Part shown: positions 53,042 through 62,792 of the stretch, piece after piece
Numbering within the stretch: position 1 is the first letter of the stretch
Layout: each line of letters starts with the position of its first letter
DNA from: an uncultured Dehalococcoidia bacterium
Lineage (GTDB): Bacteria > Chloroflexota > Dehalococcoidia > Lucifugimonadales > JAAXIE01
NCBI GenBank assembly: GCA_951813255.1
Contig: OX638353.1
Location: 372,001-436,000 of the forward strand
Length of the DNA: 64,000 bases
Reading direction: 5' to 3'
Made by a program: the position numbers and the translations under genes
The notes under the pieces: generated by a model
What the model was told of the DNA's origin: nothing
Databases searched by the model: none
What the model saw: only the letters and a program-made list of their open reading frames with translations

Positions 53042-53412
53042 TACACAACCTCGGGCGCCAAAGAGATGATACGCATGTAGCCCCGGTCCCGCAGTTCTCG
53101 GGCCACAGGCCCGAAGATGCGGGTCCCTCGTGGGCTACCCTGCCTGTCGTTGACTACTACGGCGGCATTGTCGTCGAAGCTGACCCATGAGCCGTCAGGC
53201 CGGCGATAAGGCTTCGCGATGCGGACTACCACTGCCCTCACCACATCGCCCCGCTTTACTGCAGCCCCAGGTGTCGCCTCCTTGACCGCTCCAACTATGG
53301 TGTCACCCAAGGAGGCGTAGCGGCGGCGACTGCTACCAGGTATGTTGATACACATGATGCTCTTGGCGCCGCTGTTGTCGGCAACGGTGAGCCGGGAGAA
53401 GGTCTGTATCAC
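53041..53412 (-). CDS. rplN: 50S ribosomal protein L14
   Basis: 123 residues: [46 protein letters not shown] and [26 protein letters not shown]. Overlaps rpsQ by 4 bases. Confidence 0.96.
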   Translation of the reverse strand: MIQTFSRLTVADNSGAKSIMCINIPGSSRRRYASLGDTIVGAVKEATPGAAVKRGDVVRAVVVRIAKPYRRPDGSWVSFDDNAAVVVNDRQGSPRGTRIFGPVARELRDRGYMRIISLAPEVV

Positions 53413-53930
53413 CTCTGTTGCTCCTCGGCCTCGTCGTCTGCCTCACCGGCAGAATCGTCCAAGGCATCATCTTCATCGAATACTTCAGCCGCTTGTCGCT
53501 GCTCGCGTTCCAACTCGGCGAAGAGCAGGGCATCGTCGTCGTCCAAGTCTTCCAGCCCCTCCAAGCCGCTACTCAGCATGTTGACCTCGTCGCCATCATC
53601 AGGCAGAGCAATGGCTTCTGTGTCCGCGACTTCTTCCAGTACGGACCGGTCCAGTTCGATGGGCTGGACTTCTGCCACCTCGTGTCGCTCGACGATCTGT
53701 ACCACTCTCCAGTGCTTCATGCGGGAAATGGGACGAGTTTCTTCGATGCGCACCACGTCTCCGAGACGACACTGGTTCTCACCGTCGTGGGCGAAAAACC
53801 GGGTCACACGGCGTACACTCTTCCGGTACAGGGGGTGGCGCTGTCGCCACTCAACGGCCACAATCACTGTTTTGTCCATGGTGTTCCGGACAACCCGGCC
53901 TTGGCGCTTCTTTCTAGTCTCCCTGGCCAT
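53409..53930 (-). CDS. rpsQ: 30S ribosomal protein S17 with long acidic C-terminal tail
   Basis: 173 residues against about 85. The complete S17 OB fold is in the first 85 residues: [34 protein letters not shown] and [33 protein letters not shown]. Residues 86-173 are an acidic extension ([19 protein letters not shown] and [22 protein letters not shown]). The frame is continuous to the rplN overlap and not broken. Confidence 0.95.
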   Translation of the reverse strand: MARETRKKRQGRVVRNTMDKTVIVAVEWRQRHPLYRKSVRRVTRFFAHDGENQCRLGDVVRIEETRPISRMKHWRVVQIVERHEVAEVQPIELDRSVLEEVADTEAIALPDDGDEVNMLSSGLEGLEDLDDDDALLFAELEREQRQAAEVFDEDDALDDSAGEADDEAEEQQR

Positions 53931-53947
53931 CTTATCTTTTTGCTAAC

Positions 53948-54145
53948 CTATCCTCTCACCAAGTCTCGTTCGCGGTGTACCGTGAGCAGCCTAGCAATGG
54001 ACTTCTTCGTTGCCCGGACCTCGGAGGTGTTGGTTATCTGCTTGGTAGCCAAGCGGAAGCGGAGGTTCTGGAGAGAACGATAGGCGTTCTCCAGTTCCCG
54101 TTCCAGTTGGTCGTCGGTGAGTTCTCGTATCTCGTCGATTCTCAT
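53948..54145 (-). CDS. rpmC: 50S ribosomal protein L29
   Basis: 65 residues of helical hairpin: RIDEIRELTDDQLERELENAYRSLQNLRFRLATKQITNTSEVRATKKSIARLLTV. Near the peptide exit. Confidence 0.96.
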   Translation of the reverse strand: MRIDEIRELTDDQLERELENAYRSLQNLRFRLATKQITNTSEVRATKKSIARLLTVHRERDLVRG

Positions 54146-54151
54146 AGCGGC

Positions 54152-54571
54152 CTACGTTGCGATCTCTTCCCGAGAAATGGTGCGCGTAGATATGGGCAGC
54201 TTGTGGGATGCAAGGCGCATGGCCTCGACAGCATCCTCAGCGGATACCCCTGCAATCTCGAACATCACCCGGCCCGGCTTGACCACTGCAACCCAGTGAT
54301 CCACGTTGGCCTTGCCACCGCCCATGCGGGTTTCGGCTGCCTTCTTGGTGATCGATTTGTCGGGGAAGAGACGCACCCACACATCGCCTCCACGGCGTAG
54401 GTGACGGGTCATGACGACACGGGCGGCCTCAATCTGCCTGGCCGAAATCCACCCATCCTCCTGGGCCTTCAACCCGAACTCGCCGAAGTTCAGCTGACTT
54501 CCACCAGTGGCCTTGCCTCTGCGTCGACCCCTATGCAGTTTCCGGTGCTTGATCCGCCTCGGTTGCAGCAT
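54152..54571 (-). CDS. rplP: 50S ribosomal protein L16
   Basis: 139 residues: [24 protein letters not shown] and [27 protein letters not shown], both standard. The first 41 bases lie inside the end of rpsC. Confidence 0.96.
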   Translation of the reverse strand: MLQPRRIKHRKLHRGRRRGKATGGSQLNFGEFGLKAQEDGWISARQIEAARVVMTRHLRRGGDVWVRLFPDKSITKKAAETRMGGGKANVDHWVAVVKPGRVMFEIAGVSAEDAVEAMRLASHKLPISTRTISREEIAT

Positions 54572-55280
54572 CTTCGTCCTCTCGCGACTGAATGGTAACC
54601 TCTATGGGCTCCATCTCTTCCAAATCTTCCTCAATAGCAGACGGCAACACACCGCCTTTGTATATCCACACCTTGATACCGAGTTGTCCCTGTACGGTGC
54701 GCGCCTCTGCCATGTCGTAGTCGATGTCCGCTCTGAGGGTGTGCAGCGGTACGCGTCCCTGCATAACCTTGTCCCGGCGTGCGATTTCCGCGCCCGTCAG
54801 CCGGCCCTTTACGACGATCTTGATGCCTTCTGCGCCCCCCTGCATGGCCCGCTGGGCCGCTTGTCGAGTGGCCCTCCGGTAGGAGACACGCCGTTCCAGT
54901 TGGTCGGCGATGTTCCGGGCCACGAGGTAGGCGTTTAGCTCAGGCTGGCCTACTTCTATGATGTTCAACTGGATCCGTTTGTGGGCCACTGCTTCCAGCC
55001 TGGTTCGCAGACGCTTTACCCGCTCGCCGTCACGGCCGATGAGAATTCCGGGCCGGGCCGAGTGCACGTTTATCACCAAGTCCTGGGCTCCGCGGTCAAT
55101 CTCCACCCGGGCAATGCCCGCATCGGAAAATGTGGCGTATTCGCCATGGACCGCCCGGCGAATGGCCAAGTCTTCAAGAACCAAAGCCCGGTACTGGCTG
55201 GCTCTAGGTGCGTACCAGTGGGTCTCCCAGTCCTTGACTATTCCCAGTCTGAAGCCTATGGGGTGCGTTTTATGACCCAA
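54531..55280 (-). CDS. rpsC: 30S ribosomal protein S3
   Basis: 249 residues: [27 protein letters not shown]-domain [17 protein letters not shown] and [14 protein letters not shown] 35-residue acidic end ([15 protein letters not shown] and [16 protein letters not shown]) overlaps rplP by 41 bases. Confidence 0.95.
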   Translation of the reverse strand: MGHKTHPIGFRLGIVKDWETHWYAPRASQYRALVLEDLAIRRAVHGEYATFSDAGIARVEIDRGAQDLVINVHSARPGILIGRDGERVKRLRTRLEAVAHKRIQLNIIEVGQPELNAYLVARNIADQLERRVSYRRATRQAAQRAMQGGAEGIKIVVKGRLTGAEIARRDKVMQGRVPLHTLRADIDYDMAEARTVQGQLGIKVWIYKGGVLPSAIEEDLEEMEPIEVTIQSREDEDAATEADQAPETA

Positions 55281-55625
55281 CTAGGTGCCCTCCTCCTCGT
55301 CTACCACTACGGTTATGTGGGAGGCCCGTTTTGTGATGCGGCCGATCCGCCCACGGGCACGGGGCCGGAAACGCTTCAACGGCGTGGCTTGGTCGGCAAC
55401 GATAGTGGTAATGCGCAGGTTGTCTGGGTCCATCAGCATATTGTTCTCGGCATTGGCGGCCGCTGAACGTACTACCTTGCTGACGGTCACCGCCCAAGGG
55501 GACGTCAGTACCCCTAAGGTGTCCACTGCTTCGTTGACGCCCATCCCGCGCACCAAGTCCAGTATGGGCTTGAGCCGTTTGGGCGAGGCGCCGATGTTTC
55601 TTGCTGTCGCCTTTACCGGAGGCAT
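55281..55625 (-). CDS. rplV: 50S ribosomal protein L22
   Basis: 114 residues: ARNIGASPKRLKPILDLVRGMGVNEAVDTLGVL and RFRPRARGRIGRITKRASHITVVV. Stop adjoins rpsC start. Confidence 0.96.
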   Translation of the reverse strand: MPPVKATARNIGASPKRLKPILDLVRGMGVNEAVDTLGVLTSPWAVTVSKVVRSAAANAENNMLMDPDNLRITTIVADQATPLKRFRPRARGRIGRITKRASHITVVVDEEEGT

Positions 55626-55628
55626 ACG

Positions 55629-55925
55629 TTATCTCCGTGTTACCCTGCTAGTTCGTTCCGAGCGAGAGTCGCCCACATGTCCGCGAAAGCTGCGGGTAGG
55701 GGCGAATTCTCCCAACTTGTGCCCCACCATGTTTTCGGTGATGAACACCGGGACGTGGCGGCGGCCGTCGTGTACGGCAATGGTCAAGCCCACCATTTCG
55801 GGCATGATGGTCGAGGCTCGGGCCCAAGTGCGAATAACAGCCCTAGACCCCGAACGCTCGGCGGCCATGACCTTCTTCATCAGCTTCTCGTGGATGTATG
55901 GGCCCTTTTTGATAGACCGCGACAT
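55629..55925 (-). CDS. rpsS: 30S ribosomal protein S19
   Basis: 98 residues: [18 protein letters not shown] and [37 protein letters not shown]. Confidence 0.96.
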   Translation of the reverse strand: MSRSIKKGPYIHEKLMKKVMAAERSGSRAVIRTWARASTIMPEMVGLTIAVHDGRRHVPVFITENMVGHKLGEFAPTRSFRGHVGDSRSERTSRVTRR

Positions 55926-55931
55926 AACGTG

Positions 55932-56759
55932 CTAACGCCTCCGACGTACCACCGTTTTTGTACTGGACTTCCTCTTGTTCCGGGTGCGATATCCCAGGGC
56001 CGGCTTGCCCCAAGGTGTTTTTGGCCCGGGCATCCCTACCGGGGAGCGGCCCTCGCCGCCGCCGTGGGGATGGTCCCGCGGGGACATGGACACACCGCGC
56101 ACTTGGGGTCTACGGCCGCGGTGCCGGGTCTTGCCCGCCTTCCCCCAGCTGATGTTCTTGTGGTCGGTGTTGCTCACCTGCCCCACCGTAGCTTGACAGG
56201 TAGCCAGCATGCGGCGCATTTCGCCGGAAGGGAGTCGCACCAGCACATGGCCGCCCTCACGGGCGAGCACCTGGGCCGCCGTGCCAGCTCCCCGCACCAA
56301 CTGGCCACCCTTGCCGGGGGTGAGTTCCAAATTATGCACCTGCGTGCCGGTGGGGATGTTGCGCAGAGGCAGGTTGTTGCCCGGCTTGATGTCAGCGTTG
56401 GGGCCCGATTCGACAATAGCCCCGACCTCCAGCCCTATGGGCGCGAGGATGTATCGCTTCTCACCGTCGCGATAGCTGATCAGGGCGATGCGGGCGGTTC
56501 GGTTGGGGTCATACTCAATGGAGACAACCTTGCCGGGCACCCCGGGCTTGTTACGCTTGAAATCAATGATCCGGTACTGTTGCTTGGAGCCACCCCCACG
56601 ATGGCGGACGGTAATCCTGCCTTGGCTATTGCGACCTGCGTTCTTGTGCGCGTGGCGCAACAGCGATTTCTCCGGTGTATCGCGGGTGATATCGCCGAAG
56701 GCGGGAAGCACTGCGCCGCGGAGTCCGGGAGTGACGGGCCTTGGTGTCTTCAGAGGCAT
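55932..56759 (-). CDS. rplB: 50S ribosomal protein L2
   Basis: 275 residues: [33 protein letters not shown] and the peptidyl-transferase-centre histidine region [17 protein letters not shown]. Confidence 0.96.
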   Translation of the reverse strand: MPLKTPRPVTPGLRGAVLPAFGDITRDTPEKSLLRHAHKNAGRNSQGRITVRHRGGGSKQQYRIIDFKRNKPGVPGKVVSIEYDPNRTARIALISYRDGEKRYILAPIGLEVGAIVESGPNADIKPGNNLPLRNIPTGTQVHNLELTPGKGGQLVRGAGTAAQVLAREGGHVLVRLPSGEMRRMLATCQATVGQVSNTDHKNISWGKAGKTRHRGRRPQVRGVSMSPRDHPHGGGEGRSPVGMPGPKTPWGKPALGYRTRNKRKSSTKTVVRRRR

Positions 56760-56760
56760 G

Positions 56761-57045
56761 TTACAGCCCCTCGATCAACTGGATTCTGTCGCCCGACTTC
56801 AGCGTGACCACCGCCTTCTTGATGTCGGGCCTTTTCTTGAAGCGGGGACCGTAGCGCTTGATCTTGCCCCGCAGCCTGGTGATGTTCACATCTTCGACGG
56901 TCACGCCGAAGGTTTTTTGCACTGCCTCTTTTATTTGAATTTTATTGGCCTTGGGCGCAACCTGGAAGGAGTACTTGCCTAGGTCGGCCATGATGGTGCT
57001 TTTTTCCGTGATCATGGGTCGCAGCAGCACTTCGTGGATGTTCAT
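56761..57045 (-). CDS. rplW: 50S ribosomal protein L23
   Basis: 94 residues: [50 protein letters not shown]. Docking site for trigger factor and SRP. Confidence 0.96.
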   Translation of the reverse strand: MNIHEVLLRPMITEKSTIMADLGKYSFQVAPKANKIQIKEAVQKTFGVTVEDVNITRLRGKIKRYGPRFKKRPDIKKAVVTLKSGDRIQLIEGL

Positions 57046-57048
57046 GCG

Positions 57049-57849
57049 CTACTCCTCCCCCTCGTCCGAGTCTTCTTCCCCTACGTCGCCAGCGTCGTCC
57101 TCTGGGGTCTCACTGCCGGAATCCGTCTCTTCCGCGGCTTCGGCCACCGTATCCTCGGTGTCCTCGTCCGCTTCTTCGGGGTCCAGATCATCTTCCACTG
57201 TCAAGCGCGACTTGTGACGGGGGTTTTCGGACTGCCACAGCGCTTGGGCTTCCTGCACGGCTTCAACCGACATGATCACGCCGTCGCGCCGCAGCAGCTC
57301 GTAGGCGTTTAGAAGCCGTACGGGAAGTGTCCAGACTCTATCTATGTTGTGGGCCGATCGAACCACATTCATATCGCCATTGAGTGTGACGATCAATGTG
57401 GAGCGACTGACTCCGAGGGACTGCAACAGGTTCAACATTTCTTTGGTGCGAGGCGCCGACACATTCAAGCCTTCCACCAAGAGCAGCTTGCCCGTCCGCG
57501 CTTTTTCCGAGAGCACGCAGCGCAGCGCTTGGTGTCGCATGCGCCGGGGCATGTCCTTCCTGTAGCTACGGGGTTTGGGTCCGAAGGCTACCCCTCCGTG
57601 ACGCCACTGGGGAGAGCGCGTGCTTCCTTGGCGGGCCCGGCCCGTGTGCTTCTGAGGCCAAGGCTTGCGACCCCCTCCAGAAACCTCGGCTCTGGTCTTG
57701 GTGCTATGGGTACCGCTGCGCCGGTTGGACTGGTACATCACCACAGCCTGATGCACCAACGCCTGGTTCATCGGTTGATCGAATACAGCCTCACTCACCT
57801 CTACGGTGCCGGTGACCTCGCCGCTGGTATTTCGCAGGGGAAGCTCCAT
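57049..57849 (-). CDS. rplD: 50S ribosomal protein L4 with acidic C-terminal tail
   Basis: 266 residues; the normal protein is complete by about residue 217 (ALWQSENPRH). The core has GGGRKPWPQKHTGRARQGSTRSPQWRHGGVAFGPKPR. Then about 48 residues are almost wholly D, E, S, T and A, ending EEDSDEGEE. L4 lines the peptide tunnel. Confidence 0.95.
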   Translation of the reverse strand: MELPLRNTSGEVTGTVEVSEAVFDQPMNQALVHQAVVMYQSNRRSGTHSTKTRAEVSGGGRKPWPQKHTGRARQGSTRSPQWRHGGVAFGPKPRSYRKDMPRRMRHQALRCVLSEKARTGKLLLVEGLNVSAPRTKEMLNLLQSLGVSRSTLIVTLNGDMNVVRSAHNIDRVWTLPVRLLNAYELLRRDGVIMSVEAVQEAQALWQSENPRHKSRLTVEDDLDPEEADEDTEDTVAEAAEETDSGSETPEDDAGDVGEEDSDEGEE

Positions 57850-58487
57850 TAGTCTGCCGCCTCGTCCTGGCCTCTTCGCCTGATCATGACGAGGCCGTTA
57901 TTAGAGCCGGGAAGGCCGCCTTTTATCATGATCAGGTTACGTGCCGGATCCACCTGAACAACCTCTACGTTTTGGGCTGTGACCCGCACGTTACCCATAT
58001 GGCCCGCCATCTTCTTACCCTTGTACACCCTGCCCGGGGTGGTGCCACCTCCGATGGAGCCGGGGGCCCGAGCCCGGTCTGACTGACCCCTAGTGCGTGG
58101 GCCGCCTTTGAAGCCGTGGCGCTTCATTCCGCCTTGGAACCCCTTGCCTTTGGAGGTGCCTATGACGTCCACCCGCTGCCCGGACTGGAACATCTCTACA
58201 GTGATTTGCTGGCCTACCCGGAGAGGGTTGACGTCGTCCACCGCGAACTCCCGGAGGTACTGGGAAAACACCCCAGCACGACGGAGATGTCCCCGTTCCG
58301 CCCGGTTGAGCCTCTTGGCTTCTCCCAAGCCCAATTGGGCTGCCTCGTAGCCGTCCTTGTCCATAGTGCGTATCTGGGTGATGGTGCAGGGGCCGGCCCT
58401 GACCACGGTTACCGGCACCACCAAGCCATCCTCCCGGAAAATCTGGGCCATGCCCACTTTTGTTCCTAATATTCCTCGTACCGACAT
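57849..58487 (-). CDS. rplC: 50S ribosomal protein L3
   Basis: 212 residues: [35 protein letters not shown] and [26 protein letters not shown]. Overlaps rplD by one base. Confidence 0.96.
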   Translation of the reverse strand: MSVRGILGTKVGMAQIFREDGLVVPVTVVRAGPCTITQIRTMDKDGYEAAQLGLGEAKRLNRAERGHLRRAGVFSQYLREFAVDDVNPLRVGQQITVEMFQSGQRVDVIGTSKGKGFQGGMKRHGFKGGPRTRGQSDRARAPGSIGGGTTPGRVYKGKKMAGHMGNVRVTAQNVEVVQVDPARNLIMIKGGLPGSNNGLVMIRRRGQDEAAD

Positions 58488-58562
58488 GACTTCCCGTTAA
58501 TGCTTACCTTATATGACGTACTTATGGGGCTAGCTCTTAAGTTGGCCTCTGGTAAGAGACCT

Positions 58563-58874
58563 CTAAAGCTTGATCGAGATATCGACCCCTGCCGGCAGGT
58601 TCAGCCGGGTGAGGGCGTCGATGGTCTTCGATGTGGGTTCCAGGATGTCCATCAAGCGCTTGTGAGTCCTGATCTCGAAGTGCTCCCGCGAGTCCTTGTC
58701 TACGTGAGGCGAGCGAATGACACAGAATCGCCTGATGCGCGTGGGTAGAGGCACCGGCCCTGCGACCACGGCACCCGTGCGCTCCGCAGTCTCAAGAATC
58801 TGCCCTGCCGACTGGTCCAAGGCCTTATGATCGAAGGCCCTGAGGACAATACGTATCTTCTGTCTTGTTGTCAT
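58563..58874 (-). CDS. rpsJ: 30S ribosomal protein S10
   Basis: 103 residues: [30 protein letters not shown] and [33 protein letters not shown]. The next upstream gene is fusA, with no tuf between. Confidence 0.96.
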   Translation of the reverse strand: MTTRQKIRIVLRAFDHKALDQSAGQILETAERTGAVVAGPVPLPTRIRRFCVIRSPHVDKDSREHFEIRTHKRLMDILEPTSKTIDALTRLNLPAGVDISIKL

Positions 58875-58890
58875 GGGTTCCTGCCCGTCG

Positions 58891-60960
58891 CTAGCGACGA
58901 CCGCCGATTATACTCTTTAGGAGGTCGCTCGGTATAGGTTCGTAACTCTGGAATTCCAAGGTGTGGGTTGCGCGTCCTTGGGTCAGAGACCGCAAGGCTG
59001 TAGTGTAACCGAAAGTCTCGGACAATGGTACAAGGGCCCGCACCACTTGGGTCTCGCCTTGGCCCTCAATGTTGGTGATGTGCCCCCGCATGGTGCCCAA
59101 ATTGCCTATGACGTCGCCCAGAAACTCGCCAGGGGTTACGATCTCGCCCACCATGATGGGTTCGAGCAACATGGGATTGGCCTTGCGCACGCCATCCCTG
59201 ATGGCAATGGAGCCTGCGGCCTTGAAGGCCAGTTCCGAGGAGTCCACTTCGTGGTAACTGCCGTCGATCAAGGTCACTTTCAGGTCGATGACGGGGAAGC
59301 CTGCCAGAGGTCCGTTGCTGACAGCCTCTTTTACTCCAGCCTCTACGGCAGGGATGTATTCCCGCGGAATAGACCCGCCAGTGATCTTGTTCTCAAAAAG
59401 GAATCCCTCGCCGCGCTCCCTAGGTTCGATGTTCAGCAGCACATGGCCGAACTGCCCATGGCCGCCCGTCTGTCGCACGAACCTACCCTCGGAACGCACC
59501 GGCACGGTGATGGCCTCGCGATAAGAGACCCGTGGCTTGCCCACGTTGGCCTCCACGCTGAACTCCCGCTTCATGCGGTCCACTAATACGCTGAGGTGCA
59601 ATTCACCCATGCCGGCGATGAGGGCCTGTCCTGTCTCTTTGTTGTACGAGACCTGGAAGGTGGGATCCTCTTCTTCCAGCTTGCGCAGGGACTCGTCCAG
59701 CCTCTCCTGGTCGGCGCGGGTCGCGGGCTCGATGGCCACTGACAGCACCGGCTCGGGAAAGCGCGGAGGCTCCAGCACCACCGCCTTATTGACGCTGGCG
59801 ATGGTGTCGCCAGTGAAGGTGTTCTTGAGTCCGATGGCTCCACAGATATTACCAGCGCCCACTCCGTCCACTTCTTCGCGGCGGTTGGCGTGCACTGTCA
59901 ACACCCGACCAGTCCGTTCCCGTGTGCCCTTGGTGGAGTTGACGACCGTGGCCCCGGCCTTAAGGGTGCCGGAGTAGACTCTCAGATAGACGAGCCTGCC
60001 GACGAAGGGGTCGGTCATCACCTTGAAAGCCAAAGCCGCCAAGGGGCCGTCTTCGTCGGGTTCCAGGTAGACTTCTTCATCCTCGTCCAGGATGGCTTGA
60101 ACCGGAGGGACATCAGTGGGGGCTGGCAGGTAGTGAGTGACGGCGTCCAGCAGCGGATCGACACCGATGCCTCTGAGGGCGCTACCACATAGGACAGGTA
60201 TTAAGCTCCGGGAGAGGGTGGCCTTGCGCAGGGCGCCGCACAAGTCGTCGGTGGCAAGCTCCTCACCCTCAAGGTACTTGATCATGAGCCTGTCGTCTGT
60301 CTCGACTATCTTCTCAATCATTGTTTCCCGGTACTGGGTGAACCTGTCCTGCTCCTCATCGGGCACTGGCCCCTCTTCAGGGGGCGCATCCTCGCCACGA
60401 GAATATACGATGGCCTTGCTGTTCATCAGGTCGAGGACGCCACAGAGAGAGGACTCGGTGCCCAAGGGCAACTGGACTGCAACAGGGTTCGCGCCTAGGC
60501 GATGCCTGAGGGTGTCCATGGTGTGGTCGAGGCTGGCGCCTACGCGGTCCATCTTGTTTACGAAGCAGATGCGTGGCACTTCATAGCGGTCTGCCTGACG
60601 CCACACAGTCTCCGACTGGGGCTGGACACCAGCCACTGCGTCCAAAACAACGACGCCTCCGTCAAGAACACGGAGGCTTCGTTCGACTTCGGCTGTGAAG
60701 TCAACGTGACCGGGGGTATCAATAATATTGACTCGAAAGTCCCGCCAATAGGTGGTAGTGGCTGCCGAGGTGATGGTGATACCCCGCTCGCGCTCCTGGG
60801 GCATCCAGTCCATAGCAGTGGTGCCTTGGTCCACGCCACCGACTCGATGGATGCGCCCGCTGGCAAACAGTACACGCTCGGTGACCGAGGTCTTGCCGGC
60901 GTCGATATGTGCTATGAACCCGATATTACGGATACGGTCTATAGGAAAGGAAGCCGACAT
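58891..60960 (-). CDS. fusA: Translation elongation factor G
   Basis: 689 residues. GTPase motifs [44 protein letters not shown] and [11 protein letters not shown], and the domain IV end ([19 protein letters not shown]). It drives translocation after peptide bond formation. Confidence 0.96.
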   Translation of the reverse strand: MSASFPIDRIRNIGFIAHIDAGKTSVTERVLFASGRIHRVGGVDQGTTAMDWMPQERERGITITSAATTTYWRDFRVNIIDTPGHVDFTAEVERSLRVLDGGVVVLDAVAGVQPQSETVWRQADRYEVPRICFVNKMDRVGASLDHTMDTLRHRLGANPVAVQLPLGTESSLCGVLDLMNSKAIVYSRGEDAPPEEGPVPDEEQDRFTQYRETMIEKIVETDDRLMIKYLEGEELATDDLCGALRKATLSRSLIPVLCGSALRGIGVDPLLDAVTHYLPAPTDVPPVQAILDEDEEVYLEPDEDGPLAALAFKVMTDPFVGRLVYLRVYSGTLKAGATVVNSTKGTRERTGRVLTVHANRREEVDGVGAGNICGAIGLKNTFTGDTIASVNKAVVLEPPRFPEPVLSVAIEPATRADQERLDESLRKLEEEDPTFQVSYNKETGQALIAGMGELHLSVLVDRMKREFSVEANVGKPRVSYREAITVPVRSEGRFVRQTGGHGQFGHVLLNIEPRERGEGFLFENKITGGSIPREYIPAVEAGVKEAVSNGPLAGFPVIDLKVTLIDGSYHEVDSSELAFKAAGSIAIRDGVRKANPMLLEPIMVGEIVTPGEFLGDVIGNLGTMRGHITNIEGQGETQVVRALVPLSETFGYTTALRSLTQGRATHTLEFQSYEPIPSDLLKSIIGGRR

Positions 60961-60996
60961 GATAGAAGAATCTCACGGTCTGTCTCGAATTATGGG

Positions 60997-61467
60997 TTAC
61001 CATCGGTAATGCACGAAAGCGCGGTTGGCCTCAGCCATGCGGTGCAGGTCTTCCCTGCGCTTTACGGCCGCGCCTTCGCCCCGGGAGGCGTCCATGAACT
61101 CGAGAGCAAGCCGCCTGACCATTGGCATGCCTTTGCGAGCCCGGGCCGCCCGTATGATCCAGCGGTGGCCCAAGGCTTCGCCTCTTCCTGGTCGCACCTC
61201 AGTAGGGATCTGATACGTGGCGCCACCCACCCGGCGAGGCTTGACCTCGACCAGCGGAGTGGCGTTTCTCAATGCCTGTTGGAAGACCTCGAGGGCGTCG
61301 CGACGCGACTCCTCTTGGGCCATCTCCATCGCCCCGTAGACGATGCGCTGCGCCGTGGTCTTCTTGCCACAGAGGATGATCTTATTGATAAAGCGGCTGA
61401 CCTCTATGCTGCCGTATCTGGGATCCGGCGGCACATCGCGTCGTTCTGCTCTTCGCCTACGAGACAT
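60997..61467 (-). CDS. rpsG: 30S ribosomal protein S7
   Basis: 156 residues: DPRYGSIEVSRFINKIILCGKKTTAQRIVYGAM, and RMAEANRAFVHYRW at the end. Binds 16S head. Confidence 0.96.
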   Translation of the reverse strand: MSRRRRAERRDVPPDPRYGSIEVSRFINKIILCGKKTTAQRIVYGAMEMAQEESRRDALEVFQQALRNATPLVEVKPRRVGGATYQIPTEVRPGRGEALGHRWIIRAARARKGMPMVRRLALEFMDASRGEGAAVKRREDLHRMAEANRAFVHYRW

Positions 61468-61499
61468 ATCTGCTGTTCAACCGTTCCGGCTGGCCCACG

Positions 61500-61916
61500 C
61501 TAGCCGCGAGGCCGTGCCGCTCCGTACTTGCTGCGTCCCCTGCGCCGGGCATTCACACCCTCGCAGTCCAGCGCGCCCCGTACCACGTGGTAGCGCACGC
61601 CGGGCAGGTCCTTGACCCTGCCGCCGCGAACCAGCACCACCGAGTGCTCCTGCAGGCTGTGGCCCTCTCCACCAATATACGCGGTGACTTCAAAGCCGTT
61701 GGTAAGGCGCACGCGGGCGATCTTGCGCAGTGCCGAGTTGGGCTTCTTCGGGGTCATGGTACGCACCTGCACACAGACACCACGGCGCATAGGAGCGCCG
61801 GGCCCGAACCGCGTGCGGTTCTTCAGGGACGTCTGGATCCAGTGCAAAGCTGGTGCCTTGGTCTTGGTCCGCTGGGGCGTCCGGCCTTTTCGGACTAGCT
61901 GGTTAACGGTGGGCAT
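61500..61916 (-). CDS. rpsL: 30S ribosomal protein S12
   Basis: 138 residues from the ATG at 61916 ([26 protein letters not shown]); the longer open frame to 61979 has no family match. [17 protein letters not shown] and [13 protein letters not shown] contain the decoding-site lysines and proline where streptomycin-resistance changes occur; they have the usual residues. It is the first gene of the str-S10-spc-alpha cluster. Confidence 0.95.
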   Translation of the reverse strand: MPTVNQLVRKGRTPQRTKTKAPALHWIQTSLKNRTRFGPGAPMRRGVCVQVRTMTPKKPNSALRKIARVRLTNGFEVTAYIGGEGHSLQEHSVVLVRGGRVKDLPGVRYHVVRGALDCEGVNARRRGRSKYGAARPRG

Positions 61917-61969
61917 AGATTCAACCTTCCACATAGACACTGCCCCCCGCGGTCGGGGACAGCCGGGCA

Positions 61970-61998
61970 ACTGTAGCAAGTACGGGTGGAGGTGTCAA
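61970..61998 (-). promoter_or_regulatory. Predicted promoter of the str/S10 ribosomal cluster
   Basis: On the minus strand TTGACA (61998-61993), 17 bases, then TACAGT (61975-61970). The start would lie about 45 bases before rpsL. Confidence 0.6.
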
Positions 61999-62352
61999 CT
62001 GGATTTGGCGCGATCTAGGGGCCGGTTGGGGTTGCGGGTGGAGACCTGGGAGACCTGCAACAGCGTGCATTTTGGTAGCTGGGATTGCAGGTTGTTCCTA
62101 TCTACAGCGGCATTTTTCGTATGAGAAAACCCTGCAATTTCTGCAACTCCGTATCCGAGTGCTAGCAGATCATACTGCAACCGGGTGGCTGTTTCCTGCT
62201 TCTTCGGCCGGCCGGATAGAAGCCGGTAGGAAGGCAGGGGTTTCCTGGAGAAATCAATCAACGGCCCGTTCATATGTTCGTATTGTAAAAAGGCAGGACG
62301 TGGCTGTCAACGGCGAAATGTCATGGCTGAAGGGGGCTGCTCTTAGACATGC
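61999..62352. other. Gene-free stretch upstream of the ribosomal promoter
   Basis: No convincing gene. It contains the second copy of the dispersed repeat (62054-62146). In the matching minus-strand frame it reads LLALGYGVAEIAGFSHTKNAA, helix-turn-helix-like in pattern, so it may be a decayed gene. Confidence 0.4.
62054..62146 (-). repeat. Dispersed repeat, copy B (related to 21393-21483)
   Basis: On the minus strand it starts TTGCAGAAATTGCAG (62146-62132), then TACGAAAA, CTGCAA and CAGCTAC, and ends TTGCAGG. It sits about 56 bases upstream of the ribosomal promoter -35. Confidence 0.55.
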
Positions 62353-62739
62353 TCAGAGAGGCAGCCAGAAATGAGAGCGACGCCCCATGGGCGGACCGAA
62401 GTCAGGGGTTTCACCGCAAAGAGGGCACTCGATGGGATACATGCCAGCAAAGTGACGTCCCTGCATCTGCTCCGGGTGTCCCATCTCCTCGCAGCGAGGG
62501 CGGTTTCTTGCGAGTTCTTCGATGGCTGGAGTGACCCCGCAATGAGGACACTCGATAGGGTCCCAGCCTTCCCCCATGGTCAATACGGCTGATAGCTGGG
62601 CTTCATCGGCTTCTGCGCACGACTCCATTTCGGCGAGAGCCCGGTACCTGGCGACGGCATCCACGAGGCCGGAGGCTTTCAGGCGGGCCTCAACTTCCCG
62701 CTTTCGCCTTTTTTCATCGCTATCCCATAGTCCGAACAT
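62353..62739 (-). CDS. Small protein with two CPxCG zinc-type motifs
   Basis: 128 residues. A charged helical N-terminus (DEKRRKREVEARLKASGLVDAVARYRALAEME) is followed by two similar cysteine motifs, IECPHCGVTP and IECPLCGETP, separated by about 40 residues; together four cysteines could bind one zinc. Family not recognised. It is not clearly co-transcribed with either neighbour. Confidence 0.6.
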   Translation of the reverse strand: MFGLWDSDEKRRKREVEARLKASGLVDAVARYRALAEMESCAEADEAQLSAVLTMGEGWDPIECPHCGVTPAIEELARNRPRCEEMGHPEQMQGRHFAGMYPIECPLCGETPDFGPPMGRRSHFWLPL

Positions 62740-62792
62740 GGTTATCTTTCAGTGTCGGATGGGCTCAGGCCAGATGGGCTGGTCGCTTCACT

